Shown here piece after piece: positions 1 to 13,538 of a stretch of 64,000 bases of DNA; position 1 is the first letter of the stretch; each line of letters opens with the position of its first letter. The stretch lies in the NCBI GenBank assembly GCA_023653785.1, contig JAMKCH010001690.1, positions 1 through 64,000 of the forward strand. The letters are read 5' to 3'. The notes under the pieces are model-generated. The model was not told the DNA's origin. It was given only the letters and a program-made list of their open reading frames with translations, and searched no databases. A program made the position numbers and the translations under genes. The stretch comes from Ophioderma brevispina (taxonomy: Eukaryota; Echinodermata; Ophiuroidea; Amphilepidida; Ophiodermatidae).

Positions 1-363
1 TTAAGCGCCCGGGGCGCTAAATAGGTCAAATACAGTACATACATGTATACTCCTGGTCTAAGTAGAAAAAATGTTAAGTAAAATTGCAAATTTAAAGGGA
101 ATAAAAAATGAGAAGCCATGTAAAAACTAATGTAGATCAAATTTTATCATTTATGAGTTTGTGTTTCTTTCTAGAATGTTAATGCAATCAGTATATAATA
201 ACATTTTTTGCCGCATATGTTTGGAGTAACGGTGGTTCTGATTAGCTACAGAATTGCAGAAATCACCAAAAAATTAACATGGAGAAAAATGGTCATGGTA
301 ATTTAGTAAATATTGCCACAAATTGGCAACAAAATATGAAATTTTAACTCTTTTGGAGTCATA

Positions 364-657
364 GGCTGGTATTCTGAAAGGGAGTCTAACTTTAAACCTG
401 GGTTTAAACCAGGGTTAGTCCTACATGAGTGGACCTTTTTCCTTTTAAAATACTGTTAAAGTTAAATGTAACAAGTCACAAGTGAGAAAATTCCATATGG
501 ATGGGCCGTTTCGGTCCATCCCCATCCATGAGGAAATTTTCTCACCCATTACAGCACATTTCTAGAGTATGTTGGAAGGAAAAAAGGCCCATTAATGTAG
601 GACTAACCCTGGTTTAAACCCAGGTTTAAAGTTAGACTCCCTTTCAGAATACCAGCC
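364..657. mobile_element. MITE with about 80-bp terminal inverted repeats
   Basis: The arm starting GGCTGGTATTCTGAAAGGGA at 364 is repeated inverted and ends at 657. About 80 bases match with few mismatches. The centre contains a second hairpin (about 484-543) around a GAGAAAATT / AATTTTCTC pair. It has no coding capacity. Target duplication is unclear. Confidence 0.88.
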
Positions 658-939
658 ATTGTATTTTAGGAAGCTGGGTAACCACCTCCTATTACCTCCA
701 TGGTATAGAGCCTATACTGGAGCATTGTTGTATAAATTGCCTGTCATCACTGATTTTTGTGAAGACTGATATCTGTAATCAGATTATAGATGATGATACC
801 ATGCTGAACCCCTTCAAGAAAAGTGTTATCTCCATCCTGAGACAAATATCCATCCCAGCAAGAAGTAGATCAGCTACCATTTTCAGAACAGGTGTTGTAC
901 AATTGAGGGGATTGTGTGGTTTGTAAAATGTCTTGTTCA

Positions 940-1360
940 GTTAGTTAGTTAGTTAGACCAAAGTTTTAAATCCGGTTTTGTCCCCGCTAATGGGGATGGC
1001 CGGATACACCTCACTCGGCAATACTGCTGTGTGAGGATTTATTGGAGCAAAAAAGATAATTGACCGGATGCCCTTCCTGACATCAATCCACAGTTTTCGG
1101 CGGTGGGCCTAGCCTTTGGGCAACCACGCCCACCATGCAAGGCAGTATGTGCTGGATGGCCGCCATTAGATCTCCAGAGCTGATGCCATTGTAGGTAGAT
1201 CTTCTTTTTCATTCTACCAGGGTAACCCAGCTACCCTCCTCATCAGATTTTCTTTAAAAAATGATGGGGGTGCCGGTTTAGCCGCCGACAGCTCGGCCCT
1301 GGGACAGGTAGTACTGGTTACCAGGATACCAGTAGCAGGCCCTAAAAGGAAACCTTTAGG
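940..1360. repeat. Dispersed repeat, unclassified
   Basis: The stretch is more GC-rich than its surroundings. It begins with GTTA tetranucleotide repeats and includes GACCGGATGCCCTTCCTGAC, a string I associate with dispersed repeats of other animal genomes. No coding frame was seen. The assignment is from recall and weak. Confidence 0.35.
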
Positions 1361-1514
1361 AAACATGGTTAATCAATCCCTCCTTCTGATGCCTTCTAAA
1401 TATACCTGTAAAGTAATCACTTTATCTCAAAACAAAGATCAATCTTAATCCTTTCTTTGATGCTTTCTAGCATATGTATTCACTTGATCTCAAAACAAAG
1501 ATCAGTCTGTAGTT

Positions 1515-1790
1515 TTTATCCCCCTGGCTTGAAAAGCAGAGGGGGATATTGTGAGGGTGCGAATGTCCGTATGTATGTGGTGTGTCCACCGTTTGGTTAG
1601 GTTTTCGTTTTTCGCGTCTCCTTCGAAAAGTTTAAGTCCGATTTAAACCAGACTTGGGGTTAAGGTGCAATAGGGGTTCCTTCATGTGTGGATGATGTCA
1701 AAGGTCATGGACCAAGGTCAAAGGTCATCTGAGGTCATGTTTCCGACTGCCATCTTGCCAGGGGGATGGCGCAAGTTTACTTGCTGTATT
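1515..1790 (+). repeat. GGTCA-carrying dispersed repeat, copy 1
   Basis: It starts with a small hairpin (CCCCCTGGCTTGAAAAGC then AGAGGGGG) and ends with GCAAGTTTACTTGC followed by TGTATTTTT. It includes a perfect AGGTCA-A-AGGTCA at 1715-1727 and a third half-site just after. Close copies lie at 3995-4456 and 41125-41397. Confidence 0.85.
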
Positions 1791-3994
1791 TTTAAAGTAT
1801 ATCTGGGGATAATATACATGTAACAAAGAAACATAATTTTAGTAATAAAGTAAGGTTTATCTGTCAAAAATGCATATTCCAGGGTATGTGAAGCAATATT
1901 TCCCATATAGCATCCTACTTTCCCACAATTTCTTATGCATTTTTACACACATCTAAGATGGCCACTAATTGATAATGCAAAATTATGCACAATTTAGTAA
2001 TGAGGAATTTTGAACACTAAATGTAAACATTCATTCTAGCTCCGTGAAAAAATATTGAGTTGCAATAGTTTGATTAACTTTGTAATTCTGATGGGAGACC
2101 AGTTCGTATGACTGATTTGAGGTACCCTGATTGAATAAATAAAAAAACAAAATAATCAGAAAATTCTCAATATTTGAAAATGTCTGATTGAAACACCTCT
2201 GCAGAGGAGGTGGATGTAATAATAACCAAGTAGCCAAAAGGCTATTTGTGCAGAGTAAGGGTTAATATGAACAATTTAAAATGCTCAATTTCTTGCCGGT
2301 ACCAATATTTCCCAGGGCATTCCCAGATAACCCATTTTGCAGGCCTGCAATTGCAAGCCAGTAGGCTATAATTATCTAAGTTAAATTGTAATATAGACGG
2401 AATTGGTTGATGATCACGTACACCTTATTGCTACCTGGTCTGTGCAACCGGCTGGGAAACTGATAAATAGTCTTGACCTAGCTTACTCCATGGGAAGAAA
2501 TTTATGAGTTGAAATTCCTCTCTCACACTTTTGAGTTCATCTCCTCACAGGGACCAAGACAGATAGAATCTTTGACAAAGGCTACAGGGTGTCTCAAAGA
2601 AAATCTTACATATTTGACAAAAAACAAAGCAAATAAAAAAAAACGGTATTTAAACCACCATTCTTCAGCATGAGTCCATTTCTTTAAATTTCTGTGATGC
2701 ATTCCCTTTTTTTCCATCTGTACACAATTTATACCATGGGTGTATCCTTTGCATTTACAACTGTTGAGTGCTTAATGGTAGGAGGACGCTCTTATGCATA
2801 TCGAACGGTACAAATATTTAAATCTAAATGACCGTTATTGGAAATTACACTATTTTGCAGCGGGGTTAATCCACTAACCCCAACAGATTTTTAAGTCAAT
2901 AATTTATTCCAAAATTATCATGATATTACTAAGATGTATTGAACTAAGGTTTAAAGGAGATCATCACGCTACGCTTTGCTTATTGTTCTCGCTGGCTTGA
3001 TGGGAGCGGTCATGTTGCCAACAAATAAAGCAGGTGTGTGATGGAATGTTAGAATTTTAGCGGATTATATAGTGTGTCTCACAAAATGTCACTATAGCCT
3101 AAGTTTTTAAAAAGCGGGACTAAATGTCACCCGAAACGCTATTCACCATGTCATGCTCGAGTAGAGCCATTCATTTTAGAGTCCCTCAATGCCCCATGCT
3201 ATAAAATAACTTGAAATTTCCCACGTAAAATCAATTAAGACCTTCAATGCTTACTTTGGAATGACATTATTTTGCTATCTGGGCAGCTGAACGGTGATGT
3301 GAGACAGGTGGGACTTCAATTGGCTCTACTCTTCATTGGGATAATGTGGTAAAATGTATCTGAAGTAAAGATGCCTACTCGTTATTTGTATTGAGGTTAA
3401 TCTGTGAAGTACTTATTTCTTTGTTGGAATATAATCACTGCAGATGTGTGTCGATTCAAAGGAATACAAACCTATTAGACATGTTAGATACTCAAAAGTA
3501 AATTACTTTGTTTTGACAATCATCATGGGACAAACTATAGACATGACGTAGCAATGGCCGCGAGATGGCTGAAACGTCACTATGGCCGTGAGATTATTGG
3601 TAAGTTTTCATGGATATGCCCATCAGTTCCCGATTTCATTTTTGTTTTCTATTTAGCTCATTAATTTTTGTAATATCATCAATGTTGAGAATCGTTTCAA
3701 CATAATTTATCACATATGTAAACTAAAAATTAGCGTGTTGATTTTGTAATGTAACTGAGACAGAGATTGCCATAGTAAATGCACATAGCAGTTCCCAAAT
3801 TACAGTTTGAAAATTCCCAGTGCCCAAATCAAGTAGGTCGTGTCCTACCCCCCACATGGGTGTGTGCAGACTGCAAAAAAAGTCATGCCAGTGATATACT
3901 CACCGGCACCCAGCAGGTGATGTGTCACATTATTAATTAACAAAAGTAGGTTACCTGTAGTGGACATGGCGAGTCTAGAGTTTAATTGCTTTTT

Positions 3995-4456
3995 ATCCCC
4001 CTGGCTTGAAAAGCAGAAGGGGATTTTGTGATAGCACGCATGCCCGTATACATGTATGTGTGTTCCAGTTTTTGTTTTTCACATTTCCTTCGAAAAGTTT
4101 AAGTCCGATTTACACCATTATTATGTTTGTATGGATCCAAGTGTGGGAAAATATCGGATCCAAAACATAATAAAGATAAAATTGGATGATTTTGCCCAAT
4201 ATTTAAAAATGTTAATTGGTCTCGCTATGAGTTTTAAAATATTGGTCTCGCCCAATATTTTTGCAACTCATAGCTCGACCAATAAATATGGGCTCAATCA
4301 ATACAATTTTATATCAGACTTGGGGTTATGGTGCAATAGGGGTTCCTTCATGTGTTGATGATATCAAAGGTCTTGGACCAAGGTCAAAGGTCATCTAAGG
4401 TCATGTTCCAGACTACCATCTTGCTAGAGGGATGACGCAAGTTTACTTGCAGTATT
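3995..4456 (+). repeat. GGTCA-carrying dispersed repeat, copy 2, interrupted by an insertion
   Basis: It matches 1515-1790 at both ends, with a DR1 at 4381-4393. About 200 extra bases (about 4117-4314) break it between GATTTACACCA and CAGACTTGGGG. The insert is a separate inverted-repeat element of the type seen at 28205-28342. Confidence 0.82.
4117..4314. mobile_element. Inverted-repeat element inserted into a GGTCA repeat
   Basis: It contains AAAATTGGATGATTTTGCCC and an inverted counterpart with several CCCAATATT words. It is absent from the otherwise matching repeats at 1515 and 41125, which serve as empty sites. A related copy is at 28205-28342. Confidence 0.7.
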
Positions 4457-5302
4457 TTTGTAAACATTGGAAAATAAATTTTTAATTCTGGGGATATTCT
4501 GAAGCCATTTTGAGGTGTTTTTTTCCAGAAAGCCTAACCCAATTCTTTAGTATTTTTTTTCTTGAAAATGTCTTAAGATTTTTTGTGTGTGTGTGAAAAA
4601 CTAATCCTCTTGAGCAACACATCTCTGTGTTAATTCCAGGTTAGTTTCCTTTGAAAAAAAGATACCTTTTGTGCAAGGTCTGAGGATGCATGAGAAATGA
4701 AATTGTGATAATTTGAAAGCATTTTGAGGATCACTGGTGGTCTTCCTTCTAATTCCACAGACTGATAATACTCTGCGCGAAGTTCAAATGATCTAGTAAG
4801 TAAAATGAAACCTATACAAATTTGAGTTTCAACCAAATTGGACCGATTTATCTTCTCAGTGGGGGAAAGCCTTTTATGTCGCCTAATACCACACATCAGA
4901 CATATAGTGTTGTGCCTAAATGCCTTTCAAGGTCTTGCATAGCAAGCGGTCCAGGGAATCAATTACATTTTGAAGCTCTTGGAATTAGGAAGGAAGGGAA
5001 AAAGAGAGGGGAGATGGGGTAAACAAACTTAAGGCAAGTTGAATAGCCCACCCGACTGTTTCACAGAAAAAATGCTTGCATTTGTTTTAGTTGTGAAATT
5101 TACAACTTTCAGAAATTTCTTGAACATGGGGGTCTTTGTAATAAAATTCTGGATCTGTAATTATACAAAGATTTTCTACATAAAGTACATCAATTTGAGC
5201 TAAGCTATTTCAGGTAGTGATTAGTATGACAATAATGCTTTGTGATTATGATTTGTTTGAAAATTGAAGGCACTCTCCTCAGGAAGTCTTAGCATCTCTT
5301 AA

Positions 5303-5835
5303 AGGGATAAGCAGCGATAATCCGAGAGAATCAAAAAATGTGGAAATGCATTTTTTAGCTTATAAATCAAAGACAATTCCATGTAACTACTTTCATGTAG
5401 GAACAAAAACACCAGTGAAAAGATGAAGTATTTTAGGAAATTTGTCATACTGTCTCCCGCAAATAGACATACAGCGATGACAACTCAAAATCTACACTAA
5501 ACAGCTGATTGTGGTTTACACCAGTACAGAATACATAAAGATCAATATTATTTGTGTTTCAGGTCAAACTGTACAGGTCATGGTGCACAATATTACGCTT
5601 ATAAATCTGTGATATTCACACGGAAAGGCTTTTTTGTTCTGAAGTCGAAGTTTTGATATGCACGTATAGAAATTACCGAATCAGATAAAAAATACTGCCT
5701 TGTCTTTAATACACAGATTTCAAGCTGACCACTTGCAGGTTATGTTGGTACATCTATGCCAGTAACAAAAATAACAAAATACAAATTTTGATGATTTTTT
5801 TTATGTTTCGGATCAGCAAATAGCTGCTAGTCCCT
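5303..5835. mobile_element. TTAA-flanked MITE (533 bp)
   Basis: TTAA at 5299-5302 and 5836-5839 border arms starting AGGGATAAGCAGCGATAAT and ending ATAGCTGCTAGTCCCT, which are inverted relatives. No coding frame was seen. Confidence 0.8.
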
Positions 5836-6059
5836 TTAAGTTGAGAATATCTTCTTAGTGCAAACAAGGATCAAGTTGCTATGCATTGTTACAATTAACA
5901 TCAACTAACATAATTTCTAACAAGGGTACCCTGTACAATATTGATGTCATAAGACCTTTTCCAGTGGATTCAAATATGTTGCCTTATTATTATAGGCCAT
6001 CAGGAATGGAATATTTCACTTAAAGGCAAGATCAGTATTTGCTAAATAGGACAATCGAA

Positions 6060-6365
6060 AAACCCCCCCCTCCAAAAAATCAAAAATCAGCTTGTACATG
6101 TATTGTAAAAAGACAGTATCCTAAGACCTGCAAGTGATATAAGACCAGAAGCAACTAATAAGGACAGAACCGCACATTTTAGTCATTACTGTCCCGGTAA
6201 GGACCAAACACAAACAGTAATTGAAGGAGTTTCATATATGGACCATGCGTTTTCTTCCTTTCTGTCAATCTTCAGTTGGAAAAAGTAATTATGAAAAATC
6301 GTTACAGACTTTATCGTCACTTTGAAGCTTCCTGCAAATTCATAATTTTCAAATCACTAGGTGTC
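6060..6365. mobile_element. Decayed copy of the ATCAGTGATT MITE family
   Basis: The interior (GACCAGAAGCAACTAATAAG, TTTTAGTCATTACTGTCC, CTTCAGTTGGAAAAAGTA) matches the interior of the complete copies at 14431-14773 and 46312-46669. The ends are diverged. Confidence 0.65.
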
Positions 6366-6659
6366 TTTAAACTGGGTGGCAGCTGGCTAAGTGCCAATCC
6401 ATCAGGATTTGATTGTGAAAAACAGCAGGCCATCGTCGACAAGACAAGCGAAATAAAGTGCCTTGCCCAAGTGCACAACATGTTGGCCACAGTGAAACCG
6501 ATGGCATTCAGATCATGAGGTGGTCGTTCACCCTCTGGACCACAAATGAAATATATTAGATTGGCTACCAATTCCTAACAGATTTTTTAAAGGCTTTATT
6601 TGTATAAAGCCTTGTTGATTCTAATCACAATTTTCTATCTTGCCGCTCATTTCTGTCTG

Positions 6660-7255
6660 GCCATCTGCCTGTGTTTTCAAAGTTTAAAGTTTCAGAGAAA
6701 GTTCTCATTCGAGAAGTAAAAATCCAATTGTTACAGAAATTGGGTCATAGGTGCCCCTTGGGAACCATCATTATTCATATGATGAGGTCAAAGCTCACAT
6801 ACCAAGTTCAAAGGCCATGAGGTCAAGTTATAAAATGGGCTGAAAATATCAAATTAGCCCCATTTGAAAAGTAAAAGTCCAATTGCTGCAGAACTTGGGT
6901 CATAGATGTCCTAGGGAACCCTCGCATTATAATGCGTTCAAGGGACACTTACCCAATGCACTTGGTCAAAGGTCATATGAGGTCAAGTTATAAAATGGGC
7001 TTAAAATATCAAATTAGCCTCATTTGAGAAGTAAAAGAGCTTGGGTCATAGATGCCCCTTGGGAACCTTCATGTGATAATGAGGTCAAGGGATCACATAC
7101 CAAGGTCAAAGGTATAGGCACATAAAATTGCTGAAAACAACAAATTGGCATAATTGCAAATCAAACTTGGGCCATATGCAACATGGGAACCTTCATATGA
7201 TAATGTCGGGTCACTTGCAAAGGTCAAAGGTCACCTGAGGTCAAGTTATAACATA
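6660..7255 (+). repeat. Tandem GGTCA-rich repeat, about four units
   Basis: Units of about 130-150 bases repeat the order AGTAAAA-TCCAATTG, TTGGGTCATAG, GGGAACC, AAGGTCA..GAGGTCAAGTTATAA. A perfect DR1 sits at 7221-7233. The same unit type recurs at 59480-60115. Confidence 0.8.
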
Positions 7256-8560
7256 AGAGTAAAGGAAAGGTGGATCACAAAAGCAGGCAGAAGAACCAAT
7301 CTCACAAGCTTTTAAATTCACAGTTCTAAAACGAGTAAATGTTAGAATGTACTAGAAGGCTGTGTGTAGAATCTCAAATGTTTCGTACATCCAGTCGCTT
7401 GCTCTAAAAAGTAATCATCAGTACAGGAATGACTTTGTTTCTGCCACTACTAATCACAACACAATGATTTGAATATATTGACCCTAAGCAGTGATTATTA
7501 ATGATTCCTTTAGTGCTTAGGTTGACCATTGACTATATCATGGGCAAACATCCATAATACAGATTCATTTCCGACTGTGCGCACACTGTGTAATACATGA
7601 CAGATTCTGCTGCCCAAATATCCTTCAATGCAGGGTGCAGGGGCAAAATTTCCCTCCCTTATGTTTTCTCCCCCCCCCCCCCAACTGAAGAATAATGGTG
7701 GATTTGGGGAACAATCAGTGAGTTGGGGTTAAAAATCACCAAATTATGGTAAATATCAGCAGTTTGGGGACAAAAAATTGGTTAAAAATTGAGAATGTTT
7801 GAATTCCCCCCCCCAAAAAAAAAAAAAGAACATTTTTTCTCCCCAAATTTTACTTGGCTCCTCCGTTTGCCGCCACTGAACAAATGAGTCATTAGTCAAG
7901 CAACAAGCAATGGTTCACCCTTTCCACCTGGTAGATTCTCTCTAAGTTATATTACAAATCAGGATTGTGTGGACAATTTTTTAATGCATTTGGTATTATG
8001 CTGATTCCGATTGTGGTTGTGAAACTCATAAATATAATTTTGTGTTGAAAAATTTGAAAGTTCAATATCCTAATACCATAGTCAATCACAGGGTCTATTG
8101 AGTTAAACAAAAACTCGTTGCTTACATTCTTAATGTGCGACACCCCGCCTGCAATCCAGTTTCAAGGACTGAAGGAACGAAAAGCTATTGTAACTAAAGT
8201 GAAATAGATTAGAAACAGGCTAGACGTCTAGAACAAGAAGTGCATAGTAATGAAAATACAAAAGGGGGATCCTCACCCTAGGAAATCCCCTTTTTTTTGG
8301 GTTAAAATGAAGTTAGCAAATTTCACAAAAATCCCCAGGAAGTTACTTGGTTATACAATCCAAGGCACATTTACCTTCCAAAAAATTGCGTTGCCAAGTG
8401 CAATTCCCTGACTGTGGATGGGTATCGCGAATTCAACTGTGTCTGTGAGTCTCCAGTAGAGTATCAAATTCAGGCGAGGGCTCTCAGCTGATAGGTCCTA
8501 ATAGGTACAAGGCAGATGTTGCGAATAGGACAATCCTTCAAAAGTGTATGTGACCCTTAA

Positions 8561-8887
8561 AGTGCTTGTTCCGATTGTGTATGTGTATCTACTTGGTATG
8601 AGAGCATGACACTTGATACAGTCTCCACCATGAGGGCTACCGGGGAAAACAAACTTGCAGTTTTGATACTAGATGGATAATGCATAGTGCAAGCCCTATT
8701 CACTACTGTGTAATATTGATGGTTAACCATTTAAAACGGTTGTTTTTTATGTTATCTTGTGAGAATGAATAGATGTGAAAGATTGAAATTTCAGGAGCAA
8801 TGAGAAAAATATGGCCTTTCATTGATATCAAATTGATACTACTCCGGGTAAATTCAGTGGTCCCAAAGATGATCGGAACAAGCACCT
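8561..8887. mobile_element. TTAA-flanked MITE (327 bp)
   Basis: TTAA at 8557-8560 and 8888-8891 border AGTGCTTGTTCCGATTGTG and GATGATCGGAACAAGCACCT, an inverted pair. A second copy is at 41671-42009 in opposite internal order. Confidence 0.88.
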
Positions 8888-9159
8888 TTAAGAGGAAAAG
8901 AAAATAGTCCTCTTTCCATCAAGTTGTGTCCACTGAGCCAAGCTGAAGTTCCCCTAAAGAGTGATGGCAAGTAGGGCATCAGGAGTGTACATGTTAATGC
9001 CTGAAGGAAAGGAAAGTAACTACCTAGTGCCTGGCCTACCTGGACTCGAACACCTGTCGATATCCAATCTATTACAACAGGATGTCAGAGTCTCGACCGT
9101 GGTTCAGGAAAAGATCAGCATGAAGGAGTGTGCTAGAAGAAAATGGGACTTCCATTAGG

Positions 9160-9430
9160 TGCCACCCGGCCGGACGCACTGACACGCTATTAAGAGAATT
9201 CAGCACCCTTAAGAATAGAACTTATGCTCCCTGGCACAAAATTGGGCGTCGCGGTTTATAATTTTTAACGCAGTGAGTCTTCCGGCGCTTTACACCACGT
9301 GTTGCTTTCAGGTTCGCCCCTTGGTGGGCCTGCCGGATTTTATGTCTTTTTTAGTTCCGGTTTTCTCCAGGACCCTGGTTCCTCTTGCTTCTAAAACTGG
9401 GCTTTCTTCCATGTCTAGGAATAGAAATAT
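9160..9430 (+). mobile_element. SINE-like sequence, decayed
   Basis: CCGGTTTTCTCCAGGACCC then CTTCTAAAACTGGGCTTTCTT near 9358-9410 resembles the body of the tRNA-derived SINE at 43115 (GGTTTTCTCCAAGCACTTTG and TCTAAAGTCAGACTTCTT). A tRNA-like head is not clear here. Confidence 0.5.
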
Positions 9431-10523
9431 ACCGTAAGCACTCAGGTAGAAGCCCAACCCCCAAAAAGGAAGATTTTACTCAAACATAGGGGGGGCGTTA
9501 TACCCGGGGAGGGGCACAACTAGGGAGCAAATATATCAGATACAAAATTGCAATATCATTTCAAGAGCTGATGTTCACTAGATACGCATTTTATGACACT
9601 TTTGTTGTGGCCAAAGCTCAATTTTCACATCACATTCCTCAAAAGTATTCTAGTAAACAAGCCACCCCAATGAATTGGGCCCTACTTTGATGGCTATATA
9701 GACTAGTTCCAAGTTTTGAAGTGATTTTGTTTGTGTAATACTGCCACATTGTTCCTGAATGCTAAATTACCAACTGGGCTATTACCCGAGTGTATGCTAG
9801 CTCCTGATTTCTTTAAAAATTGGGGTGGGCTTTATTACCCGGTGGTTATGGCTGTTGAACATGTTCCTGCATGAATATGGACCCGGCTGTCTGCTATGGC
9901 ATTATTAAATCCTACTCACTAGACAGTAAAGCCTGGTCATACTGGTATGTTTATGTTTATACAATGACCTCCTGGGTTAAAGTTTCCAGGATATCCAAAA
10001 CTAAAAGGCAAATTGTGTCAAGAGCATGAACTGAGCGCTGTGAATACAATAAACCACTATACACCACACATGACAGTGAACATGGCAAGCATATGCAAAG
10101 GGTTTGATGGGGCCGTTTTTATAAATAAATGCAGATTTCACAGATTTACATACAAGTTTAGCCAAAAATGGTCAAAATGATAACGGGGCTCTGACCACTT
10201 GCTGACAAAATTCTGTGTACACATGTGCATGGAGGGTACATCATCAGCATGCTTTTTTGTAGGAGAAGAAAGGGTTTCTTGATTGTGACCCAAATGATCA
10301 TTACAGACCCATAGGTGATCATGACCCACTGACCAAAAAACATATGTACCCCACCTATGAAGCTTGTTCAGCGGTCCTTTTTTAGCAAAATCTGCCAAAA
10401 AAATGGGCTGACAGCGTTGGTGATAGTAGGCATTTTGAAGTTGCGTGGAAACGACAAGAAAAAATTCCCATGAAAAGCCAGACCTAAATGAGAATCAAGT
10501 CTTAAGTCAAAACTGAGTGCCTT

Positions 10524-11300
10524 AGAACTGTAAACCTCAAGACTTGCACCATAGAGCTCATAGGCTTTGTGCCTCAAAACTTGCCACCATGAAGCTAGGC
10601 TCTGTACCTCAAGACTTCCACATAGAGCTTCTAGTGCTATGCCTCTCAAAACTTGACACATACAGCTCTAGGCTTTGTGAATCAAAAAACTTGCACCATG
10701 GAAGTAGGCTCTGTACCTCAAGACTTCCACCATAGAGCTTCTAGTTGCTATGCCTCAAAAACTTGCCCAGAGAGCTCATAGGCTGTGCCTCAAAACTTGC
10801 CCATTGAAGCTAGGCTTGTACCTCAAGATTCCACCACGTAGAGCTTATAGTGCTATGCCTCAAAACTTGCACCATAGAGCTCATAGGCTTTGTGCCTCAA
10901 AACTTGCCACCATGGAAGCTAGGCTCTGTACCTCAAGACTTCCACCATAGAGCCTCTAGTTGCTATGCCTCAAAAACGTGCACCATAGAGCTCATAGGCT
11001 TTTGCCTCAAAACTTGCACCATGAAGCTAGGCTCTGTACCTCAAGACTTCCACCATAGAGCCTCTAGGTGCTGTGCCTAAAAACTTGCACCATGAAGCTA
11101 GGCTCGGTACCTCAAGACTTCCGCCACAGACCCTCTAGGTGCTATGCCTCAAGATGGCACCATGAAGCTGGGGATCTGTTGAGTCAAGACTTCACCATAG
11201 AGCCTCGAGAGCCATGCCTCAATTTTGCACCATGAAGCTAGGCTCTGTGCCTCAGATTCCACTTACAGAGCCTCTAAGTGCTATGCCTCAATGCATGGAC
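10524..11300. repeat. Minisatellite with 36-bp subunit and higher-order period
   Basis: Variants of a unit with CTCAAAACTTGCACCATAGA and GCTAGGCTCTGTACCTCAAG repeat throughout. The GGCTCTGTACCTCAAGACTT variant recurs about every 108 bases in the first part (near 10591, 10700, 10806, 10915, 11023) and about every 70 bases after that. A worn remnant lies at 11558-11620. The open frames here are only repeat translation. Confidence 0.9.
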
Positions 11301-11634
11301 CATAGAACCTACAATCTGGGACAAAAATAGTGAAAAGGCCTTGATAAAATTTTGGGAACCATCACCATGCTCGCAACTGATGATTGGAATTGGGAGTCAT
11401 TATTCAATAGAAAGCACTTTCTCACTTCCAGTATTCAGTGCAGGGGACCTGGTGAAACTGCTATTCAAAACGCTGGCAACATGACCTGGGACTAACATTG
11501 CCTCTGAGGGAAAATGGGGTTTTTCCTGTTAATCAGACAAAATGTCGGATTGTCGGCTCTAGGCCTCAAGTCTTTGCACCATTACAAACTATAGGCTCTA
11601 TACCGGAGTGAAGGTCTTAAGTTTCACGCCAGTC

Positions 11635-11757
11635 TTTTAAACGTACGAATCGCATAAGCTGCAGTTGGAATCGTGAGCGTACGAAGTCGGCGTGCGGGGT
11701 ATGACTGCACAAAAGCTATGACATCACTCCTTAGTTCAGGTCAGACGAAGTATAGAT
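11635..11757. mobile_element. Partial copy of the TATACTTC-type MITE
   Basis: It contains AGCGTACGAAGTCGGCGTGC and GACATCACTCCTTAGTTCAG then GACGAAGTATAG, as in the copies at 36509-36690 and 56460-56628. Confidence 0.7.
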
Positions 11758-13080
11758 TCTATATTCGTTCATGTTTTGTTTCCAATCACTTACGGTCATG
11801 GGGTGTTTGTGTGTGTGTGTGTATCTGTGTGCACATATCAAAGCTGCCAACCTCGCTGAAATTACTGACTTTTTTTGGGTACGCTCTACAAACATTTGAC
11901 AACCTCCCTGATTGAGGAAGGTTTTGCACCCATTAGGTTGTATGTAATTCTTGAAAACCTCCCTGACTTCTGTGTGAAACCTCTCTGATTGCTGGATGTA
12001 AATGTTGACAATTCGGAAAGATACACCAAGTAGAACATTTTTGCTTGGTTTAAAGATTCTTTCAAAGGCCAAATTAAGATGCAAGAGACATGTAAGACTT
12101 AAATTGAAGTCATGTGCTGTAAAATCTCATGCAGTGTCCAGGTACCGTAATAAGGCAAACATGGAACATTTCCAGATGTCCTGCAATGACCTACCCAATG
12201 GTCTTGAAAATTATAACACAAATCAGTGTATTTCATCTCAAATTCTGACTTAAGCCCACCACTGGGGTAATGGCCCCGGGTAATGGCTAGAACGGTTCCC
12301 TGGGTCTTGCCTGACATGCGGGCAGGATGATGTTTGACCTCTTAGCCCAAGATCCCACCCTGAATGTTTTTATAAGTTTTTACGTGATGGTATACTGCCA
12401 GAAAAATGGAAGTTCATTGCATATTTCAGTTAACTTCAAGCTGTGCCGATGTTTGACATTCACCTTGAACTCCTTCTTCAAGATCAAGTGACTTCCAGCC
12501 TTAATTAATATCTTTGAAAATGTATACTTTAGAAGTATTTCATTACATTTTTCAGCAGTGGCATGCTGTGTTTTGCGTTATATTCCAATAAAAATACATT
12601 GGATATTGACGCACAAAAATCTATTAATTGGTGGAAACAGTGGGTAAAAGTAAGTACCTGGGGTTTACAAAATTGATGCATTTTTCTCACAAGAGCATGC
12701 TATTTGTCTTCATTGTGGATCTCTGAAATAGACTCTAGCAGACTTGTGTAAGACCTCATTTTTCCTACATGGTTATTTACTTGCATCGCTAGCACAGTAC
12801 AATTCACTGAAGATTTTGCTAAAGAAATGGCTGACTTTGCTGATTTCTCCATTATACTGGATGATTGATTTGAAACTAGGCCACGAGGTATGATTCAATT
12901 CTCTTTTTGCCACATGATATAATTTGAACAATCTTACCAAGAATTATTTGCAGTGCCTTTGAACAAATCAGGAAGTTGGGTTTGCCGCATATTAGATCAG
13001 GCATTATCTTGGTTTTGATGGCAGTGTTGTGTTCATTTTTTGTTGGTGATTGGTAACAAAGATTAAATAAGGGCACACTA

Positions 13081-13101
13081 AGCAGAGAGAGAGAGAGAGA
13101 T
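13081..13101. repeat. GA microsatellite
   Basis: A short run of GA dinucleotides with one TA interruption. Confidence 0.9.
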
Positions 13102-13538
13102 AGAGAAAGCTTTATCTTTTGACAACATTTGGGTGACTAGCCTATGTACTTTGACCAAATACTGACCAAATGCACAATGCTAGAGATATGACATGCAGCC
13201 AGGATATGCAATTTCATCAAAGCAGCCGGTGGGAAGTGTATGTGTCACGTGTGAGTTTCTTGCTTAGAGTAATATTCGGCAGGTCACTTAGTTCATGGGG
13301 TGACTGTTTGTTGTTACTGTCTTCACTTTCAGAATCTAAGCAATCCGAGCCGGGAGAAGGTCATCCTTTAAAACTACTTATAAACCAATGGAGTAAAGTT
13401 GCACACACTAATTAGTAGCACCACATATCGCTAGGTCATATCGTAGACCATTATTGTAGGTCAGAAGTCAACCTATGCATGTATGTGGCTTTAGCAATTG
13501 TGATGACATTCATCTTTGTTTCCATGTTTCTTTTACAG

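Noticed and set aside
10544..11080. Overlapping open frames as a repeat protein
   Set aside because: They change frame at each indel and only mirror the minisatellite; starts and stops are random.
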